This document shows positions 41,911 through 54,800 of a stretch of DNA of 64,000 nucleotides, in pieces. A model generated the notes under the pieces. The model did no database searches and was not told where the DNA came from. It saw only the letters and a program-made list of their open reading frames with translations. This DNA comes from Omphiscola glabra. Its lineage: Eukaryota > Mollusca > Gastropoda > Lymnaeidae. The translations under genes were made by a program, and so were the position numbers. The stretch's first letter is position 1; every line of letters starts with the position of its first letter. The stretch spans positions 19,213,284 to 19,277,283 of the forward strand of contig OZ024808.1 of assembly GCA_964017045.1 (NCBI GenBank), in the 5' to 3' direction.

Positions 41911-43096
41911 GATGAACATTTGTACTTAAAATATAATATTTTAATTTATCTCTTTTTTTTCCTTCTTCATATTAAATTATTTTGTATTTATGATCCCAAC
42001 TATTCTAGTTATAAACTGCATAAATTCAAATTAATTAATTAAAAATTTAATTTTCACCACTCCTTGCCCTGTTGGTGAATAGTTGCTTACAAAATATTTT
42101 AATATTTGCTTTGTTGCGAAAAAATATTCCTGAAACACACTAAATATCTCAGTTTGTTTTTATGAGGTAATTTGTAGAGAAGTCTGTAATCATCATGTTT
42201 TTTGACTCGTGTTCATGAGTATATGTAATGTAATATAATAACATCTTTCATTGTTGCTGCCTTTTCAATGTTCCCCCATCTCCCGTGGCTAGTCAAGACA
42301 TATGGCCGTACATGACTTACTTGGACCACTGTGGTGCTCAGTCTTTGAAACATTTACCTCCTCTTCATGAATAATGACAATGAAGTTGCCAGTTTGTATG
42401 ACCTAAACTAAGTGGACATCCCATTCATTCATTAGTGTTATTCAGATGTTAAAGCAAGTGACCATAGTTGTGCTGCAGTTCACTCTGCCCACGAGGTCAG
42501 CACAGGACATTCCACAGTGTAAATATCATAATGCTTGCGATTGAAACTTGAGACATTCTGTCTATTCACGTGGTTGGGTTACAGATGTTTATTAATATGT
42601 TATGAGATTGATTGCGAATTCCAATTTTTTAACTAACCTTACCTTCTCCATTGTGTGTATTTGTCCAGTGATGTGATTTTTTTCATGGAGACAATAAGGG
42701 GATATAATATAAGTATGCTCATGAAATAACACGTTACTTTTTAATATTTTATTTTTAAGAACTCGCATGATGACCGCGGCAGAATCATCTACATCTAAAG
42801 GACGTTTTAAACACTTTTCTCCAGCTATTTATATATATTAAATAGATGTCACGGTGCTTTGTAAAGCAAGGGCTCTCAATGGAATAAATTTTATCAGAAC
42901 ACATTCGTTGACTTACACAACAGTTGCCAAAAATAATGTATGTGTCAAACTGTAATGTATTGTGCTTACTTAACTCTTAACTCTGCTGGTTAATTCCTGG
43001 TACTGAGCTCTTATCATGCCATTACAAACTTACAATCTCAGTGAGGATATTTTATACAAATCTTCTTGTAGGTTTCTGTTGTTGATGTGCATAAAA

Positions 43097-43540
43097 ATAC
43101 ATGACCACCGGGCATTGTAACTTGTAATACATGACCACCGGGCATTGTAACTTGTAATACATGACCACCGGGCATTGTAACTTGTAATACATGACCACCG
43201 GGCATTGTAACTTGTAATACATGACCACCGGGCATTGTAACTTGTAATACATGACCACCGGGCATTGTAACTTGTAATACATGACCACCGGGCATTGTAA
43301 CTTGTAATACATGACCACCGGGCATTGTAACTTGTAATACATGACCACCGGGCATTGTAACACATGACCACAGGGCATTGTAACTTGTAATACATGACCA
43401 CCGGGCATTGTAACTTGTAATACATGACCACCAGGCATTGTAACTTGTAATACATGACCACAGGGCATTGTAACTTGTAATAAATGACCACAGGGCATTG
43501 TAACTTGTAATACATGACCACAGGGCATTGTAACTTGTAC
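43097..43540. repeat. 30-bp minisatellite, about 15 copies, intergenic
   Basis: Unit ACATGACCACCGGGCATTGT then AACTTGTAAT. The left half is almost identical copies; the right half has ACCACAGGG variants and one shortened unit. Confidence 0.97.
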
Positions 43541-43695
43541 TATTGTTTTTACTGCTTTATTTCTCAAACAAATTCTCTGTGGGCTTCAGCTCTGATTTAT
43601 TTAGTTGTATCACATTAATCATAATAAATCTATTCATTTCATGTGTCAAAATATGATGAAGTGTTTTTGTTCTGTCTCAGCACATTCTATTACAT

Positions 43696-43892
43696 CAGCG
43701 GTTCTCAACCTGTGTGTCATAAAAAACAAATCTTTTGCAGCCTTTTCACAGGGGTCGCCTAAGACCATCTGAAAACACATACACCCCACAGTTATAAAGT
43801 ATCAACGGAAATAATTTTGTGTTTGAGGGGTCGCCACACCATGAGGAACTCTATTAAGGGGTCACGGCATTAAAAAGGGTTGAGAACCGCTG
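43696..43892. mobile_element. SPIN-like hAT MITE with perfect 8-bp target duplication
   Basis: Begins CAGCGGTTCTCAACC and ends GGTTGAGAACCGCTG, exact inverted 15-mers. TATTACAT flanks both sides (43688-43695, 43893-43900). The interior carries GGGGTCGCCTAAGACCATC, a segment I recognise from SPIN elements. Confidence 0.88.
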
Positions 43893-44379
43893 TATTACAT
43901 GAACCAACTTTGATGCAAGTGATTGCCAAATATTCTAGTGGCCCAAGGCAAGAGACTCTATTAGGCAGTGAATAAGTCAACTTCTTCTACATCTATATAA
44001 GTATGGTATAGTCTGTTTTAGGGTCTCTTGACAGTTTTATTGGATATACCCTTTGGCAGCCTGGGGTAGCTACAAATCCAAACACATTAAACTTAAGGTA
44101 TGAGGTATTTAAAATCATAGGTGCCATAAAAAAAAAACAAAAAAAACACACAACTCTGAGTCATAGAACCCCTGAAGTATATTAGCCGATCCACCCCTGG
44201 TGTGATCAGCCTAACTGAACTCTGGGTAAATTGTACAGTGTAACACAATGAAACCACTGACCTCTGCTAAGCCACAATTGTGATATTATTTCCAATTTAT
44301 TATGTCACCATGGCACAGTGACTTAAGTTTGAGTCACTTGCTTATTTTTGTCTTGTCAAATGTGTCACAAGTCCAGGCC

Positions 44380-44530
44380 GCCTGTAACTGCAGTATCAGC
44401 CAAGAAATGCGGTCTGTAACTCCAGTAGCAGCCAAGAAATGTGGCCTGTAACTGCAGTAGAATGCAGGCTATAACTATAACTGCATTAGCAGCCAAGTGA
44501 TGCAGCCTATAGCTATAACTGCAGTAGCAG
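44380..44530. repeat. Degenerate tandem repeat (TAACTGCAGTAGCAGCCAAG)
   Basis: About four imperfect copies of 35-60 bp. Confidence 0.8.
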
Positions 44531-44539
44531 CAGAGATTA

Positions 44540-46500
44540 ACTCCTCTGTATTATGATTATCATCATTGATGGTGGGAACATGATTTCATCTTGTCCATGA
44601 GTAGAAAACAAATGATTTCTTGTGAAAGAATTATGTACGTATTGCAATTGGGCTCTAAAAATCATTCTGGTGAGCAGCTGGGACTGCTACCAATGGAAAT
44701 TGGGGGAGGGGGGGGGTTATTTCATTAGGTGCATATTTATTTTAAAATATATAAGATATTTTTTTCTCCATCACCAATAAAATTGTTCACAAACATCTCT
44801 GGGTTTCTTCCCACAGAAAATTGTGATTGAAACATTCTTGTTTTGGTTTGTAGATATAATCATTTGTAGATATAATTATTGGTAGATGTCCAGGTAGTTG
44901 TGCCTATTGTTATGTTGTGATTTAAGTCTTTAATCATTTATTACCCCCCCCCCCCCCTTTTTTAATTCTCTTAACTTAACATTTTTTTAAAAAAATTAAA
45001 AAATTACCATGCTTGTAAATGTTCTAACTTTTATCATTACTATCCACCACTGTAATTTGACTTTTTGTTTTATATATATATATACATTTTCATCACCTCT
45101 ATTAATTTTTTTTTTTTTTTTTTAAATTTTACAATCTGTATTTGACATGCCATGTCCTGTGCGTAAGATGTACTTAAACCTAATTAACTCCAGCCATTTT
45201 CTTATCCATTGAAACTATTGACGTTGCTGCATTTATATATAAATATATGGGTGATTGGAAGATTCTCAATTGACCCCATTCTTATTGAGGTCACCTCTAA
45301 TAATATTTGAGATGAGTCTCAAACTGACTCCCCTTTGACACATCCCTTCTTCTAAGTGTTGCTGACTGAATTCTACAATCTGCAATGGAATTTCATTTAT
45401 CCATATTTGGGGCCTAATTTCTCAATGTATTTCAAAAGTCGAATTTTTCAATGTATTTCAAAAGTCCCAAGTTACTATGTTTCAGTGGTTCTAAAACTTT
45501 CATAATATCCAAAGACCCCTCCCCCCAATCAAATTTTCAGAGGAGACTGACAAATAATGAGGTTTATGTCCTTATTGACCATTAGTCGATCCCATAGAAA
45601 GCTTTGTTTAGGAATCACTGATTTACAATGCTTCTTTATCAGTCGGTATTCCCAGTAATGAACCAACCGGTGTCATTGAAAGATAATCCTTGTTTTTAAA
45701 CAATATTATGGTGTGAAATGGTGGAGTCCTTTCTGTTAATAATTTCTTTATTTTTGAAGATTCACGAGGAGGGCTCTGAGCAAATGACCACAAGGGTTCT
45801 GCATTTCTTCTTGTGACTGGCCCCGTTCATTTTTAAAAATGTTTCTAACTTGAGTCTCTTGAAAAATGACACTTACAAATTTACATGAAAACTACGACTA
45901 TAATAAAATAAGTTTTGAAAGACTTGAGCAGATACCCCTTTGTCTGAAGACAAAATAGATATAACTGACATTTCTGCCTGTTCCAAACAGTTTGGGCTGT
46001 GGGCAATGTGGCTTGGGCCTGAACTAAATGACCAGCATCCTTATTATTACCCTTCTCACTGTGCCAATCAATGGATACCTCTGTGCCACTAATCAATCGC
46101 TTTTAAGCTGCTTCCAGGTAGACTTGTTGATAAGTTGCTGGACAATTGTCATGTGGACCATGATACTGTAATTGAACTTATTTGATCAGGCTGCCATGCC
46201 GATGGCCTGTGTCAAAAAGCTGGGCCCTTTGGTGACATTTTTACATTGTCCCTTTTTTTAAGATTATGCATTAGCTTTACTCAATGATTTTTTTCAACTT
46301 TCAGACCAACAAATATTTTCTACTTTACTAGTCTAAGCAATAATATTCCTTTTTCTTTTGGTACATTTAACAATTGAATGGGTGAATAAGCTGAGTTTAA
46401 TAAGCTGAATTTTTTTTTGTTATAACATATTATTACACATTTCAACCAATTTCAAGTTCTAAATATATTTTAAATAAAGTTTAAATAAAAAGCTTAAGCC
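44540..46500. other. Intergenic, no gene seen
   Basis: AT-rich unique sequence with homopolymers (G run near 44706, C run near 44943, T run near 45106). No exon-like or RNA feature recognised. Confidence 0.5.
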
Positions 46501-46522
46501 ATTTTTAAGCAGTTCCATTTTA

Positions 46523-47416
46523 CCCTTCATAAATGTATGACATGAAAGTTGTCCCTTCATAAATGTATGACATGAAAGTTGTCCCTTCATAAATGTATGA
46601 CATGAAAGTTGTCCCTTCATAAATGTATGACATGAAAGTTGTCCCTTCATAAATGTATGACATGAAAGTTGTCCCTTCATAAATGTATGACATGAAAGTT
46701 GTCCCTTCATAAATGTATGACATGAAAGTTGTCCCTTCATAAATGTATGACATGAAAGTTGTCCCTTCATAAATGTATGACATGAAAGTTGTCCCTTCAT
46801 AAATGTATGACATGAAAGTTGTCCCTTCATAAATGTATGACATGAAAGTTGTCCCTTCATAAATGTATGACATGAAAGTTGTCCCTTCATAAATGTATGA
46901 CATGAAAGTTGTCCCTTCATAAATGTATGACATGAAAGTTGTCCCTTCATAAATGTATGACATGAAAGTTGTCCCTTCATAAATGTATGACATGAAAGTT
47001 GTCCCTTCATAAATGTATGACATGAAAGTTGTCCCTTCATAAATGTATGACATGAAAGTTGTCCCTTCATAAATGTATGACATGAAAGTTGTCCCTTCAT
47101 AAATGTATGACATGAAAGTTGTCCCTTCATAAATGTATGACATGAAAGTTGTCCCTTCATAAATGTATGACATGAAAGTTGTCCCTTCATAAATGTATGA
47201 CATGAAAGTTGTCCTTTCATAAATGTATGACATGACAGTTGTCCCTTCATAAATGTATGACATGAAAGTTGTCCCTTCATAAATGTATGACATGAAAGTT
47301 GTCCTTTCATAAATGTATGACATGAAAGTTGTCCCTTCATAAATGTATGACATGAAAGTTGTCCCTTCATAAATGTATGACATGAAAGTTGTCCCTTCAT
47401 AAATGTATGACATGAA
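46523..47416. repeat. 30-bp satellite-like array, about 30 near-identical copies
   Basis: Unit CCCTTCATAAATGTATGACA then TGAAAGTTGT. Most copies are identical; the few variants (CCTTTCAT, CATGACAGTT) cluster near the right end. The repeat length gives long open frames on the - strand, which are artefacts. Confidence 0.98.
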
Positions 47417-47957
47417 ATTTTATCTCTTAAAGGTAAACGATTCATTTCTTTTCTCCCTCTAAAGCTCTTGGTTAAGTAAAATAAATCTGCAAAAAAATAA
47501 TTTTTTGTTTGTCTTGTTAATATTTTGAATTAACTCTTTATGAGATTACTTTCAGAGGTGGGTATATTCTTGACTGTAAAGTTAGACAGGCATTCTGTGT
47601 ATACATGAACATTGTGAAGACGTGAATGTTGTGATGGTGTTTGTGAGCCATGCGTCATATGTACATAATAGCTGGCCATGTTTTGTGTACACATTTGAAA
47701 GGGGGTTCTCAAAACAGTTGCTCTCCTGTGCTTTGTCATTCATGTAAGGGTCATATTTTTTTGTATTCAAGTGGTAAACAGTATGAACTACTGAATGAAC
47801 TACTGTTTACCCTAGAACATAAATAATAGATTTGAAAATTATTTGAATCCATTCCAATAAACATGGTATTGAGTACTCAACAATATGATGTTCTTATCTT
47901 TTTTGCTGCAAAAGATTTGTTTTTATGACCAAAAAAGTAGTTTTACAAAGGCTAAGG

Positions 47958-48154
47958 CAGTGGTTGTCAACCTTCCTAAAGCTGCGACCCTTTAATACAG
48001 TTCCACATGTTGTGGCGACCCCCAATCACAAAATTATTTTTGTTGCTACTTCATAACTGTAGAGTATATGTGTTTTCCGATGGTCTTAGGTGACCCCTGG
48101 AAAAGGGTCATTCGACCCCCAAAGGGGTCGCGACCCACAGGTTGAGAACCGCTG
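47958..48154. mobile_element. SPIN-like hAT MITE, opposite orientation
   Basis: Starts CAGTGGTTGTCAACCTTCCT and ends GGTTGAGAACCGCTG. Interior contains GTTGCTACTTCATAACTGTA and CCGATGGTCTTAGG, both characteristic of SPIN termini. Flanks GGCTAAGG / GGCTAGGC form an imperfect 8-bp duplication. Confidence 0.87.
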
Positions 48155-48179
48155 GGCTAGGCGATGTTTCTCTTTACAG

Positions 48180-51100
48180 ATTTAAATACATTTTTTACAT
48201 ACCCCATTTCTATTAAGTACATGTACTTCAAAACTGTTCATAGGTAAATTCAAATGGCTCTTAAGTGCTAGGAAAATTTCATGGTATGACTTTAAAACTA
48301 TAAATGAATCATTCAAAAATTTGTTGTTTTTTATATCCACTGGGAGACAGACAATACAAATGAAACATTTTAAAATGTTACAAACACAATAAAAAGCCAA
48401 TTTCTAAGAAGAATATTTTATTCTTAAGAAAATGGACATCTAAGCTATATCGAGTGTAGATGTTTTGTATGACATAAAGATGACAACTTCAGAACATGGA
48501 GCTTTTTTCGTGATTTCAGTAATGGTGGCTGTAAATGAGTTGCAAATTTAATTAAATTGATAATAAATTGTTTTTAAAAAATGTACAAAAATAGTTTTCG
48601 GTCCCCGATTGAAATAAAACATTATCTGTTTTTAAGTAAGTACAAATGTAAAAAAAAAATTTTGTTCAAGCACATCATTTAAGAAATACTTTCATTTTGG
48701 GGGAAACACAAATTTCACTGTTCGAAAACATGCTCTCCAAAATTGTGTAAAACGTCCAGATTTCTATAGAACATGATCACAGACGCACTCCTTTAAATGA
48801 AATGAAAGAGCTAAACCCAGCGATCAGTCTAATGAAGCGAGACGTAATGAGTATAACAGGAAATCATTTTGTCATATTTACACGGTAGATACATGAAAGT
48901 AATCCCCCCTTTGAATCTTGTCACAACAAAGAGTAGAGCACATCAGCCATTGATTGGTCCATATTTCTATTACTGTGTGTTGGACTACTTCATTCACTAG
49001 TGGTGGACTATCAGTTCTGTAAATTTTGTCGATGTTTAAATAACTTTGACAGCTTAAAGCTGTTTTAATTTTCATGAAGAACATCACCACAGCTTAACTA
49101 TGGAACAGCAGTCTTTATTTCTCAGTCAGAAAATGAGTTGCCCAGGACCACGGGCTCTCAACTGAATTGCAAAGGGTTGCTATGAGTATGAGAGAGACAA
49201 ATACAGCTAAAGAATCGATGGTGTTTAATAAGTTTTTTTCCTTATGTGCAACAAGATTTAAAGAGTGTTTACATATATTCAAAAAAACAGATAAGTATGC
49301 AAGAAATTGAGCATAAGTAGTAAATTATGTTGTTTGTTTTTTTTTCATAATTATATTTATCAGTAAATGATATATTGGATAGTAATAGAATTGACATAAA
49401 TTGCAATAACTTTCAAAACAAACATCAATCTTAACAATTTCACTCTTCAAAAAAAAAAAAAAAAAGTTTTTAAAAATTTTAAACTTCTGCATTTGATTAC
49501 CTCTTTTTGGTAAAATGAGTCGATTGTGTAGATTAAACAAAGAAAATTATTGAACAGCATAAAATTGTATTGTAAAAGAAATCTATGAAAATAAGAAGCT
49601 TTGACCTGGTTGATAGTACATTTCTTTTTTTCATTTAAGCTAAGAACCAAATTAATAAAGAATCTGGTTTTATAACAAAATAATCACAGATTTATGCTTA
49701 GAGCAATTTCACGGTTTAATGTTATTTTGCAAATGAGGATGACACAGAAATCCAGTTATTTTCCCTTTACCAGCAATGATTATTTTTAGACACAGATAAG
49801 GTAGATTTACTTGATTTAAAGTAAAGTTAAAATGTTACGTCCGTGTAAAACTACCATCAGTAACATATGCAGTCTAATAAAAGTTATACAAATATATTTT
49901 ATGTAAAAAAAAAAACTAGCATAAAAAATTGTTACTTTAAATACATTCTTAAAAATGTTAGCTTTCAGTTATGGTATTAAATTATCTGAAAGAAGGAAAT
50001 AATTTTAAAGCAATTATAGAAACTCCAGTTAAACCTTCGTTGGATCAACTTCGCCTCCTTTCATGTTTGAAGAAATGAAATTCCATCTATTTCAAAGTTT
50101 AACAAATTAGAAATCGACCCCTAAAGTGCTGATGATGTTTTAATCGAAATACTCATATTCTCAAACTAACTCAATTCTAAATAACATACACATTGAGAGC
50201 ACAAAACCTTTTTTTTTTTAAAAAGGGAGATAAATTACAGTGGGAATCACATATAAGACATATATGAATAATAAACATTTAGAAAGGCGGTTACATTCAA
50301 TATGGTATAACACTTTCAAATTTTTTTTTAAAAAATTTTTCTTAAGTATTTAAAATTGTATACACTTTAATACAGTATTTAGTTTTCTGAAATTGGTGAA
50401 TTCTTTTCATTGCAGAATCCACTAAAGATTGAAAGAAGAAAAATTGGGAGAAACAAATATTCAACATTAAAACAGTATGAATTCACCTGGTTGTCTAATG
50501 TGTAAAAAAAAATTAAATTTTAGCTTTTAATTAAAGGCACAGTTCCCAGATTATTATTGTTTAATAAAAGATCAGTTGAAGACAAATACAAGCAGTGACA
50601 AATACAATGTCAAAGAATTGTTTTCTTTTTTAAAACTTAGTACAAAATATGCATTCAAAACTTTTACCTCCATAAACTTACATTAAGAGCTCAGGACAGC
50701 CTAGAATGGTATTTTGAATACAGCTATTTCACATAATTTTTAGATCAAATACAAGCAACATTGTAAGGTAAAAAATAGTTTTGTAAAACAAATCGGACAT
50801 ATTATTATGGTGATTATTCAGGTACATATGTCTAGAGAGTAGAACATCTCAAATATGCATAGCGTAGAAAGTTTTAAAAAATAAAAATTTTAATTATCGA
50901 TATGATTTTGGGTCTTCTGGCTGGCCCTTTAGTCCTATTGTTAAGCTTTATTTCAGGCGTCAAAAATATTTGGGGGTCTCCAATTCCAAAGAAAAAACAA
51001 CTTTTTTTCTTATTTAAGATGTAGAGCTCATTTATTAAACTTTTGTAAAATATTTTATATTTTTTATCACTACATCAATTTTATATTTTCAAGCACTTAA

Positions 51101-51643
51101 TATTATTCAAAAATTTCAGTACAAAAAAAAATTACAACCCTTGAACATGTTATGCGTTATGTTAGGAACCTACTGAGTGATAGTTTTAGCATGTATAAAT
51201 GTGTATGATAGAAAAGTTTATGAGCCAAGTTTAAGAAAACAAATTAACACCAGGCATATCACATTCCTTTCAGTCCTCTACCTTTAAGTTTATAAAGACC
51301 AAAAGTTATCATGAAGATTCCATTAGAAATCATTTATTTAGTGAAACATGGTATGAATACATTAACAAATTTACCTAAGAAAAATTTTACAGCACTGAGT
51401 AACTTTTTATGTAACATAAAAATGACTGGAAACTTCAGCTTCAACTGTTTATTAGTTTTGGAGTAAGTCTGTTCATGAACATTTTGTGTTGAAGCTTTTC
51501 TTTAAATGACCACTGAATAAAGCTTTCGGAATGAGGTACAAACCCATCTCAACGCTGCACCAATTTCATCTCTTTAAACGGAGGTAATTAAAATTCCCCC
51601 CGCCCCTACGGTTACCCTCTCCCCCCCCCTGCTGGTTCCTGTT
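48180..51643 (-). other. Probable 3' UTR and downstream of the stomatin-like gene
   Basis: About 3.4 kb of AT-rich, almost repeat-free sequence, in contrast with the rest of the window. No coding exon seen on either strand. Being unique and directly downstream of the - strand stop, part of it is plausibly a long 3' UTR; the poly(A) site was not determined. Confidence 0.4.
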
Positions 51644-51832
51644 CTATTTCTTCATGAAGACGGACAGCATGTCAATGGGGAGTGGGAAGATGATGGTGGA
51701 GTTCTTCTCTGCCGAGATGGTGTTCAGAGTCTGGAGGTATCTCAGCTGGAGGGCAGCCGGGGACTGGATCATGATGTCGGCTGCCTCCTTCAGGGATTTG
51801 GAGGCTTTCTGCTCACCTTCAGCGGCAATGAC
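51644..51832 (-). CDS. Stomatin-like terminal exon
   Basis: Encodes the last 62 residues (VIAAEGEQKASKSLKEA... to DMLSVFMKK) and the TAG at 51644-51646. Acceptor lies at 51833-51834 on the - strand. The RYLQTLNTISAEKNSTIIFP segment is the conserved oligomerisation end of stomatins. Confidence 0.95.
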   Translation of the reverse strand, partial: VIAAEGEQKASKSLKEAADIMIQSPAALQLRYLQTLNTISAEKNSTIIFPLPIDMLSVFMKK

Positions 51833-54800
51833 CTGGTGGAGACGAAAGCATGCAGTAATTTACATAGCTGTGCAAATAATCAGTTCAGTTAAGTACACAA
51901 CTGACACAATTGTTTATGAGCTGTGTTGGTGAAATAAATCAAAGTATCGACCCATTAGTATTAACATGTTTATGTATTCTGTGATGGGTGTGTCTGCATC
52001 TATGCCTACTCAATAATTGATGAATCATGGACGTGCATGTTTTATTCTAGGCTATCATAAGTATTTTATGGATATGGCAATAATTATTTGAAGTGTTTTA
52101 ACATGCTATTCTCTTACAAATTTGTTAAATTTGCTTATAATTAGTCAAAATGCATTCATTGCCCTTGGAACAGTGGTCAGCAAGCTCTTTAGTCAAAAGA
52201 GTCACAAATCAGCAGCAGGAAGATTAACAAGTTTTTGAGAGCCAAATTTCTTTTTGAGAACCTGTCAAGGAACTTGTTTTTTCTGAGCCAAAACCGATTT
52301 GTGGCCGACTGGCTGGGCCGCACTCAGGTTGCTAAAGAGCCCGCATGCGGCTAGCGAGCTGCGCTCTGCTGACCACTGCCTTGGAACAATAAGCAGAGTG
52401 TGTTTCCTTATTCAATCATCATCCCATCTTGTTGACCATCATTACATTATTATTTGTTCCCCCTCCAGTAAGGACATGTGCCCATGTGATAATTTGCAGA
52501 GATATGAGTTTCACATCATTTTTAATGTTGGTATTGTCAATATTTCCTCTTGCTTAGCCTGGTGGGTGTAAATTTTAACAATTTATATTTAAAATAAATG
52601 TTTCTATTTAGGGGCAAATATATGTGAATGATTATGTCTTTATGTATTTGGTGCATTGTTCTATGTGTATTTATGTCACATCTGTATGTTGCTTGATGGT
52701 TCTCTGGCGTATGGCATGAGTGTTGGGAATTCTCTAAGGCATTCCCCATTCTATCACTCTCCTCCCAACTTTCCTCCCATTCACCTGGGAATTCCTATAA
52801 GGGGAAATATTGCAAGTCATCAATTTTTCATTACTTCTTGTTTGTCAAACCACCGCCACTCTTTCCCCCCCCCCCCCCCCAACTGAACCTTGTTATGGCC
52901 CTTTGCTGACAGGCTGCATTCAGTTTCCCTGGCTATGAACCTTGTTATGAAAAAAAAAAAATATAAAAAAAATTAGGAAAAAAAAAAAAAAAACCCATTT
53001 GATGTACTCTCTTAGTTACATTGGGGCAGTAATGATGTGTGATTGGTGAAACCCATTTGATGTCCCCTCTCAGTTACATTGGGGCAGTATTAAGATGTGT
53101 GATTGCTGATGCCCATTTGATGTCCCCTCTCAGTTACATTGGGGCAGTATTAAGATGTGTGATTGCTGATGCCCATTTGATGTCCCCTCTCAGTTTCATT
53201 GGGGCAGTAATGATGTGTGATTGTTTATGCCCATTTGATGTCCCCTCTCAGTTACATTGGGGCAGTAATGATGTGTGATTGCTGATGCCCATTTGATGTC
53301 CCCTCTCAGTTACATTGGGGCAGTAATGATGTGTGATTGGTGAAATCCATTTGATCTCCCCTCTCAGTTACATTGGGGCAGTAATGATGTGTGATCGATC
53401 AAGGACATTAAAGATGCTAACATATATGGGCTTGAGTGTCATTGGATCTGTTTGAAATATTTTAATGTTAGATTGCATCATTGTCAGCTGTCGATGTGTC
53501 TAAGATCCCACTGCACATTAAAGGACCGGGTACAACAACTCATCTCCACTGAAGTACCGGCACTACAGAGATGCTGCACTACAGAGATGCGTCCAAACAA
53601 ATGATGCACAACATTTTTACTTTTTTATCTTCAATCAGTGCCAGTCAGGGGTGGAGCCATAAATATAGAATAGGGGGGGGGGGGTTGGGGGTGGGTGGGA
53701 GAAGACAATAGTGTTGGTGATATAAATAGCTAGTCTATAAATCTCATTGTCTTTCTTCATCTGAAAATTGAATTTGTTATCATTTTGCATGAAGAGAATT
53801 CATGCTCATACATCCTCTCTCTCTATCTCTCTCTCTCCTCCCACACTATTTCTTTTTCTTCTTCTTCTATATATTAAGGGCCCAGGATCAATTTATTGAT
53901 CATTAGGGCTCCTATGAATTTAGATGGGATTTGCAATGTTTCTGTGCCTGGTGTTGATGAGGATATTTCATCTTCCTATCCAGCCCTGATGCAAGGGTTT
54001 TGTCTAAGATTAGATTTGGAACAATAATATAACTTCCCTTCATTATTTGTTATATTTCTGACATTTATGCCTGCTTCTATATTACACCCCTTCTCCATCA
54101 TCCACATAGCCTGCTTCTATATTACACCCCTTTCCATCATCCACGGCTGGATTGAACATATTCACTCTTCCTCCCAGGCAGTCAGTATGGATACAAGTCT
54201 TCAATCTATATTTCATTACTAAATACTAAATGTATTTTACAATCCATCAAACACATTTAATAAATTTAACAACTTTAACACTATTTACCGTTGCTCCGCC
54301 CTCACACATAACAACACACAAGTAATCCAACAGAGGAAATGCTATTTACCTTAGCTCTGGCCTCACGGGACGCCTCAGCCTCGGCCGCCATGGCTCGCTG
54401 CAACTGGACAGGCAGACGCACGTCCTTACTGTGATGTGATAAGAAACAAGATGTTAATGATGACCAGCGTGAACGTCACGACGTCAGTGCATGAGGGAAT
54501 ACCTTAATACCTGCATTCAATCTTATTATTGGCATCACCTACATGTAAGCCTATAGGCCAGCGGTTCTCAACCTGGGGGTCGAACGACAATTTCACACGG
54601 ATCGCCTAAGATCATCAAAAAACACATATACTCTACAGTTATGAAGTAGCAACGCACATAATTTTGTGGCCCGGGGGTCGCCACAACAGGAGAAACTATG
54701 TTAAAGGGTCGCGGCCTTAGGAAGGTTGAAAACCACTGCTACAGGCTATCTTAAAGAGGTTACTTTTAGAAATGAATTTATTCCATGAAACAGATTCAGA

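Larger units (their letters stand above)
37945..43030 (+). other. Probable GAPVD1 3' UTR and downstream sequence
   Basis: No further exon seen after the stop. Mostly AT-rich unique sequence with three tandem arrays and a perfect hairpin (listed separately). A possible polyadenylation signal AATAAA lies at 42883-42888, but the true transcript end cannot be read from the sequence; earlier ends are equally possible. Confidence 0.4.

Noticed and set aside
43030..43567. Open frames of 105-171 residues on the - strand
   Set aside because: Produced by the 30-bp array; three frames open at once is typical of a satellite, not a gene.
46459..47445. A 328-residue open frame on the - strand (and a 297-residue one in another frame)
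   Set aside because: Both are translations of the 30-bp array; a unit divisible by three with no stop stays open in several frames. No flanking coding signal.
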